DNA of 47,812 nucleotides from Candidatus Gastranaerophilales bacterium. Its GTDB lineage: Bacteria; Cyanobacteriota; Vampirovibrionia; Gastranaerophilales; Gastranaerophilaceae. Positions within the stretch are counted from its first letter, which is position 1. Each line of letters begins with the position of its first letter. The translations under genes were made by a program, and so were the position numbers. Below are positions 26,009-32,492 of this stretch, piece after piece. Under the pieces are notes generated by a model. The model was given only the letters and a program-made list of their open reading frames with translations. It did no database searches and was not told where the DNA came from. The stretch lies in contig CAJUPC010000017.1 of NCBI GenBank assembly GCA_910588555.1, positions 1 through 47,812 of the forward strand, in the 5' to 3' direction.

Positions 26009-26482
26009 ATGGATTACAAATATTATTTAGACAAGGGAATACAGGAAACAAACGAGGGCAAGTTTGATGAGGCATTGCATTCATTGAGCCGTGCTGTCGG
26101 TTTGAAGTCTGATGATGCGCTTTGTCATTTTTCACTTGCTATTGTTTACCATAATATGAATGAACTGAAATCTGCTTATGAAAGTTATTCTCAAGCAATT
26201 AAATGCAATTCTGAAATGATAGACGCTTATTATAACCGTGCACAGATTTTGATTGCACAAAAAGATGATGACAAATTATCTGAAATTTTAAAAGATTTAG
26301 ACAAGTCAATTGAGCTTGACCCTAAATTCATTGACGCTTTGTACACAAAGGCTGTTATACAAAAGAAACAGGAAGATTACAAAGGCGCTCTTGAAACACT
26401 TGATAAAATTCTTGCAATCGACCCGACTGCGGTATATTCCAGAGCCTTGAAAAAACTTATTTTACAGAAGTATATGAATTAA
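26009..26482 (+). CDS. Tetratricopeptide-repeat protein
   Basis: A 157-residue protein made almost entirely of TPR units. Recognisable repeats are GIQETNEGKFDEALHSLSRAV, YHNMNELKSAYESYSQAIKCN, a middle unit ending LDKSIELDPKFIDAL and the last QKKQEDYKGALETLDKILAIDPTA. Such helix pairs form a scaffold for binding proteins; no enzymatic domain or signal peptide is present. The ATG at 26009 is set by the promoter geometry, with an upstream TTG in frame as a weaker alternative. Divergent from a glycosyltransferase. Confidence 0.85.
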   Translation: MDYKYYLDKGIQETNEGKFDEALHSLSRAVGLKSDDALCHFSLAIVYHNMNELKSAYESYSQAIKCNSEMIDAYYNRAQILIAQKDDDKLSEILKDLDKSIELDPKFIDALYTKAVIQKKQEDYKGALETLDKILAIDPTAVYSRALKKLILQKYMN

Positions 26483-26487
26483 TAATA

Positions 26488-26515
26488 TTGACTTTTTCTG
26501 TACGTGATATATAAT
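26488..26515 (+). promoter_or_regulatory. Promoter of the candidate toxin mRNA
   Basis: TTGACT (26488-26493), a 16-bp spacer and TATAAT (26510-26515) predict a start near 26522. The only downstream ORFs before the terminator are tiny, so the promoter serves a short transcript of about 200 nt. Confidence 0.65.
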
Positions 26516-26637
26516 AAAATACAGGGTAAGCTCCTGTTTGCCAACTTCCGACACAGACTGGTTAAGAGAAATTGGCGGAAAGGCGGTGATGAAAAATGAT
26601 TTTCTGTATAACAGAAAAAGCGCTATGGCTTATCTTT
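26512..26637 (-). ncRNA. Candidate antisense antitoxin RNA
   Basis: On the minus strand TGCTATGAT (26644-26652) is an extended -10 box inside the toxin ORF. A transcript from about 26637 would be antisense to the first half of the ORF, its ribosome site and the leader. It would meet a terminator-like hairpin ACAGG-AGCTTAC-CCTGT followed by ATTTTATT at about 26537-26512. No -35 is visible. Prediction only. Confidence 0.3.
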
Positions 26638-26670
26638 ATGATAATCATAGCACTTCATTTCATTAAATAG
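26596..26670 (+). CDS. Candidate type I toxin: 24-residue hydrophobic peptide
   Basis: The ORF encodes MIFCITEKALWLIFMIIIAL followed by HFIK: a short charged start and one uninterrupted hydrophobic span, the build of small membrane-active type I toxins. GGCGG lies about 9 nt upstream. It sits in an otherwise unexplained 250-bp gap with its own promoter, a folded leader of about 75 nt and a terminator directly after the stop. In the leader, CTTCCG (near 26545) can pair with CGGAA (near 26576) next to the ribosome site, and GCCAA pairs with TTGGC; sequestered translation is typical of type I toxins. I have no homologue to name. An overlapping 25-codon polar ORF at 26589-26666 shares the ribosome site but looks less like a real product. 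Confidence 0.45.
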   Translation: MIFCITEKALWLIFMIIIALHFIK

Positions 26671-26722
26671 GGAGTTAAGAAAGACCTTGAGAGAGTTGGA
26701 CCTCTTGAGGTCTTTTCCCTAT
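26667..26722 (+). terminator. Terminator hairpin after the candidate toxin ORF
   Basis: AAAGACCTTGAGAG (from 26680) pairs with CTCTTGAGGTCTTT (to 26715) in a 14-bp stem with two G-U pairs. An outer stem ATAGGGA/TCCCTAT begins at the stop codon. The T-run is short, so termination efficiency is uncertain; the structure may also stabilise the RNA 3' end. Confidence 0.6.
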
Positions 26723-26729
26723 ATTTTCA

Positions 26730-27716
26730 TTATAACATATTTTTTTTGTTTTTCAAGCCCATGATTTTTTCATAAGATTTTTCGATGTTTTCTTGAAGCT
26801 CTTTATCGTGCTCTGCTTTTTCGGCAATTTTTTCAATTATGTCGATTGTTTCAGGGGTTGAATTTCTGTAAATTAACATATTCAAGCCTGCTCGAATTGC
26901 TTTTTCGCAAGCGTTGCAAGTTTCTTCAATATTGTTCGCTGTGGCTACGTGCGTAGCACTTGCACCTGCCATAATCATATCATCCGAAATTGCTACTCCG
27001 TCAAAGCCAAGTTTGCGCAGGTAGTTAATCGCGTTTTTGCTCATAGATGTAGGAATAACATCTTTCTCAAAACAGGTGCAATGTAAATGTGCAACCATTA
27101 TGGTTTCAATGGTTTTTGCACAAGCCGCAAAGGGTTTTATGTGCGTTTTTTCCATTTCTTCTAATGACAAATCTATGCGCGGAAGCGTCAAATGGCTGTC
27201 AGCGTTTGCGTCGCCGTGTCCCGGAAAATGTTTTGCGCATGGTATAATTCCGTTTTTACGGTATCTTTCGGAAACCGTCTTTTCGCATTTTATTACATCA
27301 TCCGTATTGTTTGAAAATGCACGTTCACCAATAATTGGGTTATCGGGGTTTGTGTTTACATCAAGACAGGGTGCAAAATTCATGTTTATGCCGTAACTTT
27401 TGAGTTCTTTTGCAATTGCTTCTGTTTGCTCTGCTAAAATACCTTTTTCAAAAGCATATTTTGCAGACAAATATTTTTTGCCGCCGTGAATGTTTTCTGT
27501 GCGTTCAACTCTTCCGCCCTCCTGGTCAATAGATAGAAACGGAGGAATTAATGATTTTGATTTAATATCTTCAATCAAATTTTTAAACTGTTCGGGAGAT
27601 TGAATATCTTTAGTAAAAAAGATTATTCCGCCAAGCCCTTCTTGTAAAGCTTTTTCATAGCCGTTTCCGTCCGTGCCCAGTATAAACATTTGATATAATT
27701 TTTGTCTTAAATCCAT
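26730..27716 (-). CDS. nagZ: Beta-N-acetylhexosaminidase NagZ (GH3)
   Basis: NagZ removes N-acetylglucosamine from anhydromuropeptides in cytoplasmic peptidoglycan recycling. The 328-residue protein shows PFLSIDQEGGRVER, the GH3 signature KHFPGHGDANADSHLTLPRID with the catalytic His/Asp loop, and GFDGVAISDDMIMAG with the Asp nucleophile. There is no signal peptide, in line with a cytoplasmic role. Its ATG follows immediately on the stop codon of the upstream unknown gene, so the order 29500-28292-27716 is an operon. It ends next to the candidate toxin terminator. Confidence 0.92.
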   Translation of the reverse strand: MDLRQKLYQMFILGTDGNGYEKALQEGLGGIIFFTKDIQSPEQFKNLIEDIKSKSLIPPFLSIDQEGGRVERTENIHGGKKYLSAKYAFEKGILAEQTEAIAKELKSYGINMNFAPCLDVNTNPDNPIIGERAFSNNTDDVIKCEKTVSERYRKNGIIPCAKHFPGHGDANADSHLTLPRIDLSLEEMEKTHIKPFAACAKTIETIMVAHLHCTCFEKDVIPTSMSKNAINYLRKLGFDGVAISDDMIMAGASATHVATANNIEETCNACEKAIRAGLNMLIYRNSTPETIDIIEKIAEKAEHDKELQENIEKSYEKIMGLKNKKNML

Positions 27717-28292
27717 TTATAATACCTTTTCTGCAAGCGGAAAAAGCTCGTATAATTTTCCGTTTTCTACTACTTTTTCAATCTCTTTATGAATTTCTTC
27801 CAAATCAGAAGGTGTTTTGAAACTGTCAGGAATTTTAATATCGTTAGTAGTTTGAGTTTTTACAAAACCCTCATTGGCTTTCAAAAATGCATGGTAAGCT
27901 TCAAGAATACTCATTGATGTTGAATCAATCGAAAAATTTTGTCCTGTATAATATTTAACATCTTTTTTCAATTGTTCCACGTAATCAATTATAAAATCAA
28001 CTTCTGCAAGTGACTCTTTTTCGTCGTATTCACCGCCATAGCAAAGGTTGTTCAAAATTGTTGCGTTATCAAATTGTTTTATATAAACAGCCCACAAAAT
28101 ACAGCCCAAATAAAATCCGAGATAATTTTTTAAAAGCGATTGGATTTTCGGGTAATACATTCTGAACTGCTGTTTTTTGCGATTAAAATCTCTGCACGCA
28201 CCGAGTGTGTTATAAACATATTCAATGTTTGGTATAAAAGCAGACATGTGCTGTATAAATCCCGGGTCAAATTGAACTTCTTTGTTTGTCAT
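27717..28292 (-). CDS. Hypothetical protein between nagZ and a secreted hydrolase-like gene
   Basis: A 191-residue soluble protein that I do not recognise. It lacks a signal peptide; a moderately hydrophobic stretch YLGFYLGCILWAVYI lies near residue 60, and the C-terminus is rich in charged helices (DLEEIHKEIEKVVENGKLYEL). A good Shine-Dalgarno (GGAAGGATAAAATA before ATG) supports the start. It is 14 bp downstream of the secreted hydrolase-like gene and abuts nagZ, so it is part of a three-gene operon that may relate to the cell wall. Confidence 0.65.
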   Translation of the reverse strand: MTNKEVQFDPGFIQHMSAFIPNIEYVYNTLGACRDFNRKKQQFRMYYPKIQSLLKNYLGFYLGCILWAVYIKQFDNATILNNLCYGGEYDEKESLAEVDFIIDYVEQLKKDVKYYTGQNFSIDSTSMSILEAYHAFLKANEGFVKTQTTNDIKIPDSFKTPSDLEEIHKEIEKVVENGKLYELFPLAEKVL

Positions 28293-28306
28293 TATTTTAT
28301 CCTTCC

Positions 28307-29500
28307 TTATATCATTTCAAATTTTATTTTCTTTTTGTTGCTTTTTAAGATTTTTTGCTGGAATTTTTCATCATATTGAAGTCTGTATCCGTTTGTAAAA
28401 GCCTTTACAACAGCATTGGCAAATGTTCGTTTTGAGCTCCAGTATGAAGTGTGAGCAAATATAAACGAGCGTTTTGACCAGACGCTGGAATTGTCGTATA
28501 CAAATCCTTTCGGATTAGCAATTTCAATGTCAGCGGCTTTTTCGATTTCGTCTATGGTAAGATTTTTGCTTGAAGGGAAACCGAGAGGGTCTTCGCGATA
28601 ATTTACCGTAATGAAAAACAAACCTTTTTCAATAATATATTTCATCATAAGTTTGTTGTAATAATTCAATTCATATTCAGGGTCTGCCAAATCTGAATAG
28701 AACAGAACAAGCGGGCTTGCAAAATTTACAACTCCTGTTAGAGAATTTTCAGGCGCGCAGGCTGTCTCGGTAGCGTCTTTTAATTTTAAATAACTTGTTT
28801 CCAAATCTTTATCAACATTTCTAAATACAAGATGACCGCTGTCAGAAACAACACCGATTTGAGCTTTTGACAATGCAGAAATACAGGTGTTTCCAATCGG
28901 GTGTTCTTTAACAAATTGGCGCACGTCATCGCTTACACTAATTGTATTAAAAAGATTTTCGGGATTTATATAGCGGAGTTTGTTAAACATATATTCATAA
29001 GTTATAAAAGTTCCCGCAGAATATCCGTAAAGAACGGTTTTATTTCCTTTGTTTGCTTCTGAAATTACAGTATCGTTCAAATCATCAAGTATCGGAAGCA
29101 TATTATGCTGTTTTTGAACCCATATTGCATCGTGAAGATAAGCCGCAAGCATTGAACGGACTTTGTAGGCAATTGTAGGGCTTAAGGCTTTAGAAATATC
29201 AAGCTGATTTTGCACAAATTGCAAATCTTTTTGACTTTTGTCGCCCCAGAAGAAAATGACGGGTTTTTCATTAATTTTATACTGCGGTTTGTTGAGAAAA
29301 ACAGTTTTAATTTCTTTATTTTTCTCAAATTTTTTCTTCATAACGGGATGAAGTTTTTCAACACCGTTTATATACCAGTTTCGCATTTTGTCATCATTGT
29401 TATTTGAACCGTTGATGTATACGAAACTTACTCCTGTTTCTGCAATACAAATATTTTGTAATAAAACTAACCCTAAAATTATCCCTAAAATCTTTTTCAT
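28307..29500 (-). CDS. Secreted alpha/beta-hydrolase-like protein, hypothetical
   Basis: A 397-residue exported protein with a clear signal peptide (MKKILGIILGLVLLQNICIA/ET). The mature part begins VSFVYINGSNNND, reminiscent of the first strand of alpha/beta hydrolases, and has a serine elbow VLYGYSAGTFITYEY (GxSxG). Later pieces DLADPEYEL and SFIFAHTSYWS could provide the acid and histidine. A lipase or esterase role is likely but the family is not named. TATAAT ends 6 nt before the ATG with no Shine-Dalgarno, so the mRNA is probably leaderless. First gene of the operon with the unknown gene and nagZ. Confidence 0.72.
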   Translation of the reverse strand: MKKILGIILGLVLLQNICIAETGVSFVYINGSNNNDDKMRNWYINGVEKLHPVMKKKFEKNKEIKTVFLNKPQYKINEKPVIFFWGDKSQKDLQFVQNQLDISKALSPTIAYKVRSMLAAYLHDAIWVQKQHNMLPILDDLNDTVISEANKGNKTVLYGYSAGTFITYEYMFNKLRYINPENLFNTISVSDDVRQFVKEHPIGNTCISALSKAQIGVVSDSGHLVFRNVDKDLETSYLKLKDATETACAPENSLTGVVNFASPLVLFYSDLADPEYELNYYNKLMMKYIIEKGLFFITVNYREDPLGFPSSKNLTIDEIEKAADIEIANPKGFVYDNSSVWSKRSFIFAHTSYWSSKRTFANAVVKAFTNGYRLQYDEKFQQKILKSNKKKIKFEMI

Positions 29501-29516
29501 AAAAATATTATATCAT

Positions 29517-29540
29517 AAAAAAAGGGGCAAAAAGCCCCCT
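29517..29540 (-). terminator. Intrinsic terminator after the aquaporin gene
   Basis: On the minus strand GGGGC, loop TTTTT and GCCCC are followed by seven T, right after the aquaporin stop. The -35 region of the downstream hydrolase-like gene falls inside this hairpin. Confidence 0.85.
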
Positions 29541-30166
29541 TAATCATTTGAAGTTATTTTGTAAACAAGTCCTGCAAGTGTACCTGCAATCAAATTTGTC
29601 AGCCCTGTAATCCATACGATTTTCCATATTGCTGCTCCCATTGTCCATAAGCCTGCGGCAACAGCGGGGTTAAATGCACCATAACACAGTCCTGCTGTTG
29701 CAAAAATTCCCGCAAGAACAGTTCCGCCTATTGCAAGTCCGTAGAATGAGTTGCCCTCATTATTTCTTGCAGTTGCAACGTGTAATACTACATAGCATAA
29801 TGCAAATGTAAATAAGAATTCAGCAATAATCAAGGATGATAAATTAAATTGAGCCATATTTTCGGCCGGTGTAACAACAACAAGATATTTTACAAGTAAT
29901 GCTGCAACCATACCGCCTGCAATTTGTGCAATCCAGTATGGAACAATATCCCTCCAGGGAAGTGCCCCTCTCATTGCGGCAGCCATTGATACTGCAGGGT
30001 TATAATGCCCGCCTGATACGTGTCCGCCCGCGTAGACCATAACCATTAAAATAACACCGATTGCGATTGCGGGGATTACACCGTTACCGCTTGAAAATAC
30101 TGTACATCCTACTGTCAGCACAAGAAAAAATGTACCGATAAATTCTACTAAAAATTTTCTAAACAT
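29540..30166 (-). CDS. Aquaporin / MIP-family channel
   Basis: A 208-residue channel of the major intrinsic protein family with six membrane spans. The two pore-lining NPA motifs are SGGHYNPAVSMAA and YGAFNPAVAAGLW, as in water-selective AqpZ-type channels, and the length fits AqpZ rather than the longer glycerol facilitators. AAAGGA precedes the ATG. It is monocistronic, with its own terminator. Whether it passes only water or also small solutes cannot be settled from these motifs. Confidence 0.92.
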   Translation of the reverse strand: MFRKFLVEFIGTFFLVLTVGCTVFSSGNGVIPAIAIGVILMVMVYAGGHVSGGHYNPAVSMAAAMRGALPWRDIVPYWIAQIAGGMVAALLVKYLVVVTPAENMAQFNLSSLIIAEFLFTFALCYVVLHVATARNNEGNSFYGLAIGGTVLAGIFATAGLCYGAFNPAVAAGLWTMGAAIWKIVWITGLTNLIAGTLAGLVYKITSND

Positions 30167-30224
30167 TTTTTTAATCCTTTCACTTTTTTATATTGAGCTT
30201 TTATACTTTATAATATTTTTGCTT

Positions 30225-30253
30225 TTGTCACAATTAGCTTTTCGTGGTATAAC
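30225..30253 (+). promoter_or_regulatory. Promoter of pgeF (leaderless geometry)
   Basis: TTGTCA (30225-30230), 17 bp and TATAAC (30248-30253) are followed by 6 nt and the ATG at 30260. There is no Shine-Dalgarno. Confidence 0.65.
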
Positions 30254-30259
30254 TGTACT

Positions 30260-30943
30260 ATGTTTTATTTTGATGAGATTAACGGCAAAAAGGTTTTAAA
30301 AAGTTCACTGATTGAAGGTGCACAACATTGTTTTACGACACGTGAATGTAATATTAATGAGTTTGAAAATTTGGTTCATCCGACTCAAACTCATACCGCA
30401 AATGTTGAAATCGCTCAAATCGGAAAAACTGATTATCCTGATACTGACGGTTTAATTCTGGCGAATACTGAACAAACTTTATATTTGAACTTCGCGGATT
30501 GCACGCCGTTGATTTTTTATGACTGTGTAAATAATATCGGTGCCGTATCTCATGCAGGCTGGCGCGGAACAGCAGGCATGATTGGTGTTAAGACCATTGA
30601 AAAAATGATGAAAGAATTCGGTTCCAAGCCTGAAAATATTAAATGTGCAATCGGACCTGCAATAGGTTTTTGCTGTTACAATGTCGGCGAAGATGTTTTG
30701 AATAACCTTATGGCAACAGTTTCCGACACCAAAAATTTGTATGAAATTCGAAACGGCGAAATATTTGTTGATTTAAAAAATATAAACAGACGCCAGCTTG
30801 AAGAAGCGGGAGTTAAAGAAATTGATGTTTGTCCTTATTGCACTGTTTGCAACAATGATTTGTTCTATTCTTACAGAAAAGAAAACGGAACCAAAAACAG
30901 ACATCATGCTGTTTTAAAACTAAACCCCCGACACTGGCGGTAA
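30260..30943 (+). CDS. pgeF: Peptidoglycan editing factor PgeF / YfiH-type laccase-domain protein
   Basis: A 227-residue protein of the YfiH/polyphenol oxidase family. In E. coli PgeF removes mis-incorporated amino acids from peptidoglycan precursors; older annotations call it a laccase or purine nucleosidase. Metal-binding motifs are visible: HPTQTHTANV, LNFADCTPLIFYD, AVSHAGWRGTAGMI, and GPAIGFCCYNVG, then YCTVCNNDLFYSYR near the end. The start is fixed by the promoter six nucleotides upstream. Its 3' end overlaps the convergent acyltransferase gene by 24 bp. Confidence 0.92.
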   Translation: MFYFDEINGKKVLKSSLIEGAQHCFTTRECNINEFENLVHPTQTHTANVEIAQIGKTDYPDTDGLILANTEQTLYLNFADCTPLIFYDCVNNIGAVSHAGWRGTAGMIGVKTIEKMMKEFGSKPENIKCAIGPAIGFCCYNVGEDVLNNLMATVSDTKNLYEIRNGEIFVDLKNINRRQLEEAGVKEIDVCPYCTVCNNDLFYSYRKENGTKNRHHAVLKLNPRHWR

Positions 30944-31744
30944 GTCAATGCTTTTCAAGCGTTGTTCAATACGTCTGTACCATTTTAAATGCTGTTTGAA
31001 CAAAATATTATATTTTGAGACTTCGCCATGAGCAATTGAATTAAGCTGGTTGTCGCAAATTTCTGTCATTGCGTGTTCAAACATTGTAGTTAATTCTTTT
31101 CTGTCGTATTTTCTGTCGTTTGTCAGTTCAATACGTTTACCGAATTCGACAACGACTTCGGGTCTGTTATCTCTAAAGAAGCAATAATCAACAGCAAGCG
31201 GGATTAAGTTTACTTTTCCGTATTTTTTAACCGCGTTTTGTGCAATATAAGCAAGACCTGTCTGAAACTCAATCGGTCTGTAATGAGGCGGTCTGATTAT
31301 GCCCTGAGGAAAAATACAGAGCATGTTTCTTAAATCGCCTACAACATCGACTGAATATTGAAGAGCTTTCATGGCAGATTGCGGAGATTTTTTGTTTACA
31401 GAATATGCGCCCCCGCGTCTTAACAGCGGAAATCTGTTAAGTTCTTCGACCATTAATCTGATTTCTTTATGAAAAATTCTATGCGTAATATTGTAAAAAA
31501 CTATACCGTCCCACCAGTTGCAGTGCGGAGCAAAAAGAATTGTGGGCACATTTGTGTCGCTGTCAAAGTAATTTTCGGCACCTTTGTATCTGAATGCATA
31601 AAAACGATTTTGAAGCATGTTATAAAAAAACATGCTTGCTACCCAGAGCCAAAATTTGCTTGTTTTAGCGGGTTTAAATTTTTCCTCTTTATTCCTCAAT
31701 TTAGTTGGAGGAACATCACAGTATAATTGTTCTTCTACTACCAT
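30920..31744 (-). CDS. PlsC-like lysophospholipid acyltransferase, divergent
   Basis: A 274-residue member of the glycerolipid acyltransferase superfamily, longer than and different from the tandem PlsC pair. The HX4D box is HCNWWD in ILFAPHCNWWDGIVF, and IFPQGIIRPPHYRP replaces the usual FPEGTR-type motif. A C-terminal extension ending SKYNILFKQHLKWYRRIEQRL is basic and could contact the membrane. The ATG at 31744 follows a TTGCGT/TACAAT promoter by 7 nt; a start 42 nt upstream lacks support. The acceptor is unknown: phospholipid, or another lipid such as an ornithine-type lipid. Confidence 0.85.
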   Translation of the reverse strand: MVVEEQLYCDVPPTKLRNKEEKFKPAKTSKFWLWVASMFFYNMLQNRFYAFRYKGAENYFDSDTNVPTILFAPHCNWWDGIVFYNITHRIFHKEIRLMVEELNRFPLLRRGGAYSVNKKSPQSAMKALQYSVDVVGDLRNMLCIFPQGIIRPPHYRPIEFQTGLAYIAQNAVKKYGKVNLIPLAVDYCFFRDNRPEVVVEFGKRIELTNDRKYDRKELTTMFEHAMTEICDNQLNSIAHGEVSKYNILFKQHLKWYRRIEQRLKSIDLPPVSGV

Positions 31745-31751
31745 AAATAGA

Positions 31752-31780
31752 ATTGTACTCCATTTTTGAAAAATACGCAA
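31752..31780 (-). promoter_or_regulatory. Promoter of the PlsC-like gene (near-leaderless)
   Basis: TTGCGT (31775-31780), a 17-bp spacer and TACAAT (31752-31757) end 7 nt before the ATG at 31744. No Shine-Dalgarno is visible. Confidence 0.55.
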
Positions 31781-31808
31781 ATACACAACAGTTTAATTTT
31801 AAGAAAAA

Positions 31809-32492
31809 TTAACCTCGTAAGTATACATTTTTGATATTTTTATTCAGGATTGTAATAATTTCTTGGAATTCAGAGTGAGAATATGTAGTTTCATCAATTA
31901 ATTTTTTATCCAAAATTTTTGATGGAATAAATTTTTGAAGATAATATTTTTTTACTCCTTTTAATAATTTTCCGATTTCTTCAAAATCATCAAAAGAAAG
32001 TTGAGATTTTACAACTGTTGTTCTAAATTCGTAATCAATCCCGCTGTTTATAATCATTGAAATGCTTTCCTTGATTTTGTCCGTATTTGTGTTTACTTGT
32101 ACAATATTTGAATATTTTTGAAGAGGAGCTTTTATATCCATTGCAATATAATCTACTAATGGTAAAGCTTTTTCAAGAACATTCGGGACAGAGCCGTTTG
32201 TATCAAGTTTAACCAAGAATCCCATTTGTTTAATTTCTATTATAAAATCAATCAAACCTTTCTGCAGGCATGGTTCACCGCCTGTAATTACAACACCGTC
32301 AAGTTTTCCTTTACGTATTTTGAGAAATTTGAAAAAGCCGTCTATAGTATATGACGGCTCATTTTTTAATATGATTAACTCGGGATTATGACAATATCCG
32401 CATCTGAAATTGCAGCCTTGTGTGAATACAATTGCGCTGATTTTGTCGGGATAATCAAGCAGAGATGTCTTTTGCAAGCCAGCTATCTGCAT
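31809..32492 (-). CDS. nrdG: Anaerobic ribonucleotide reductase activating protein (radical SAM)
   Basis: NrdG uses a 4Fe-4S cluster and S-adenosylmethionine to place the glycyl radical on NrdD. The cluster motif CxxxCxxC is CNFRCGYC near residue 28, preceded by the typical LLDYPDKISAIVFTQG and followed by the glycine-rich TGGEPCLQKG. About 227 residues. The start at 32492 overlaps the nrdD stop as TAATG, with GGGAG upstream at normal spacing; an ATG 6 nt earlier is too close to that sequence. Tight coupling with nrdD confirms the role. Confidence 0.94.
   Translation of the reverse strand: MQIAGLQKTSLLDYPDKISAIVFTQGCNFRCGYCHNPELIILKNEPSYTIDGFFKFLKIRKGKLDGVVITGGEPCLQKGLIDFIIEIKQMGFLVKLDTNGSVPNVLEKALPLVDYIAMDIKAPLQKYSNIVQVNTNTDKIKESISMIINSGIDYEFRTTVVKSQLSFDDFEEIGKLLKGVKKYYLQKFIPSKILDKKLIDETTYSHSEFQEIITILNKNIKNVYLRG

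Noticed and set aside
26589..26666. Alternative 25-codon ORF (MKNDFLYNRKSAMAYLYDNH...) at the toxin locus
   Set aside because: Polar and without recognisable features. The frame starting 7 nt later encodes a continuous hydrophobic span and is the better candidate, though the choice is not certain.
26521..26722. 6S RNA, SRP RNA or tmRNA
   Set aside because: I could not find the conserved SRP GGAA/GNAR loops, a tmRNA tRNA-like end or the 6S open-bubble layout; the hydrophobic ORF explains the transcript better.
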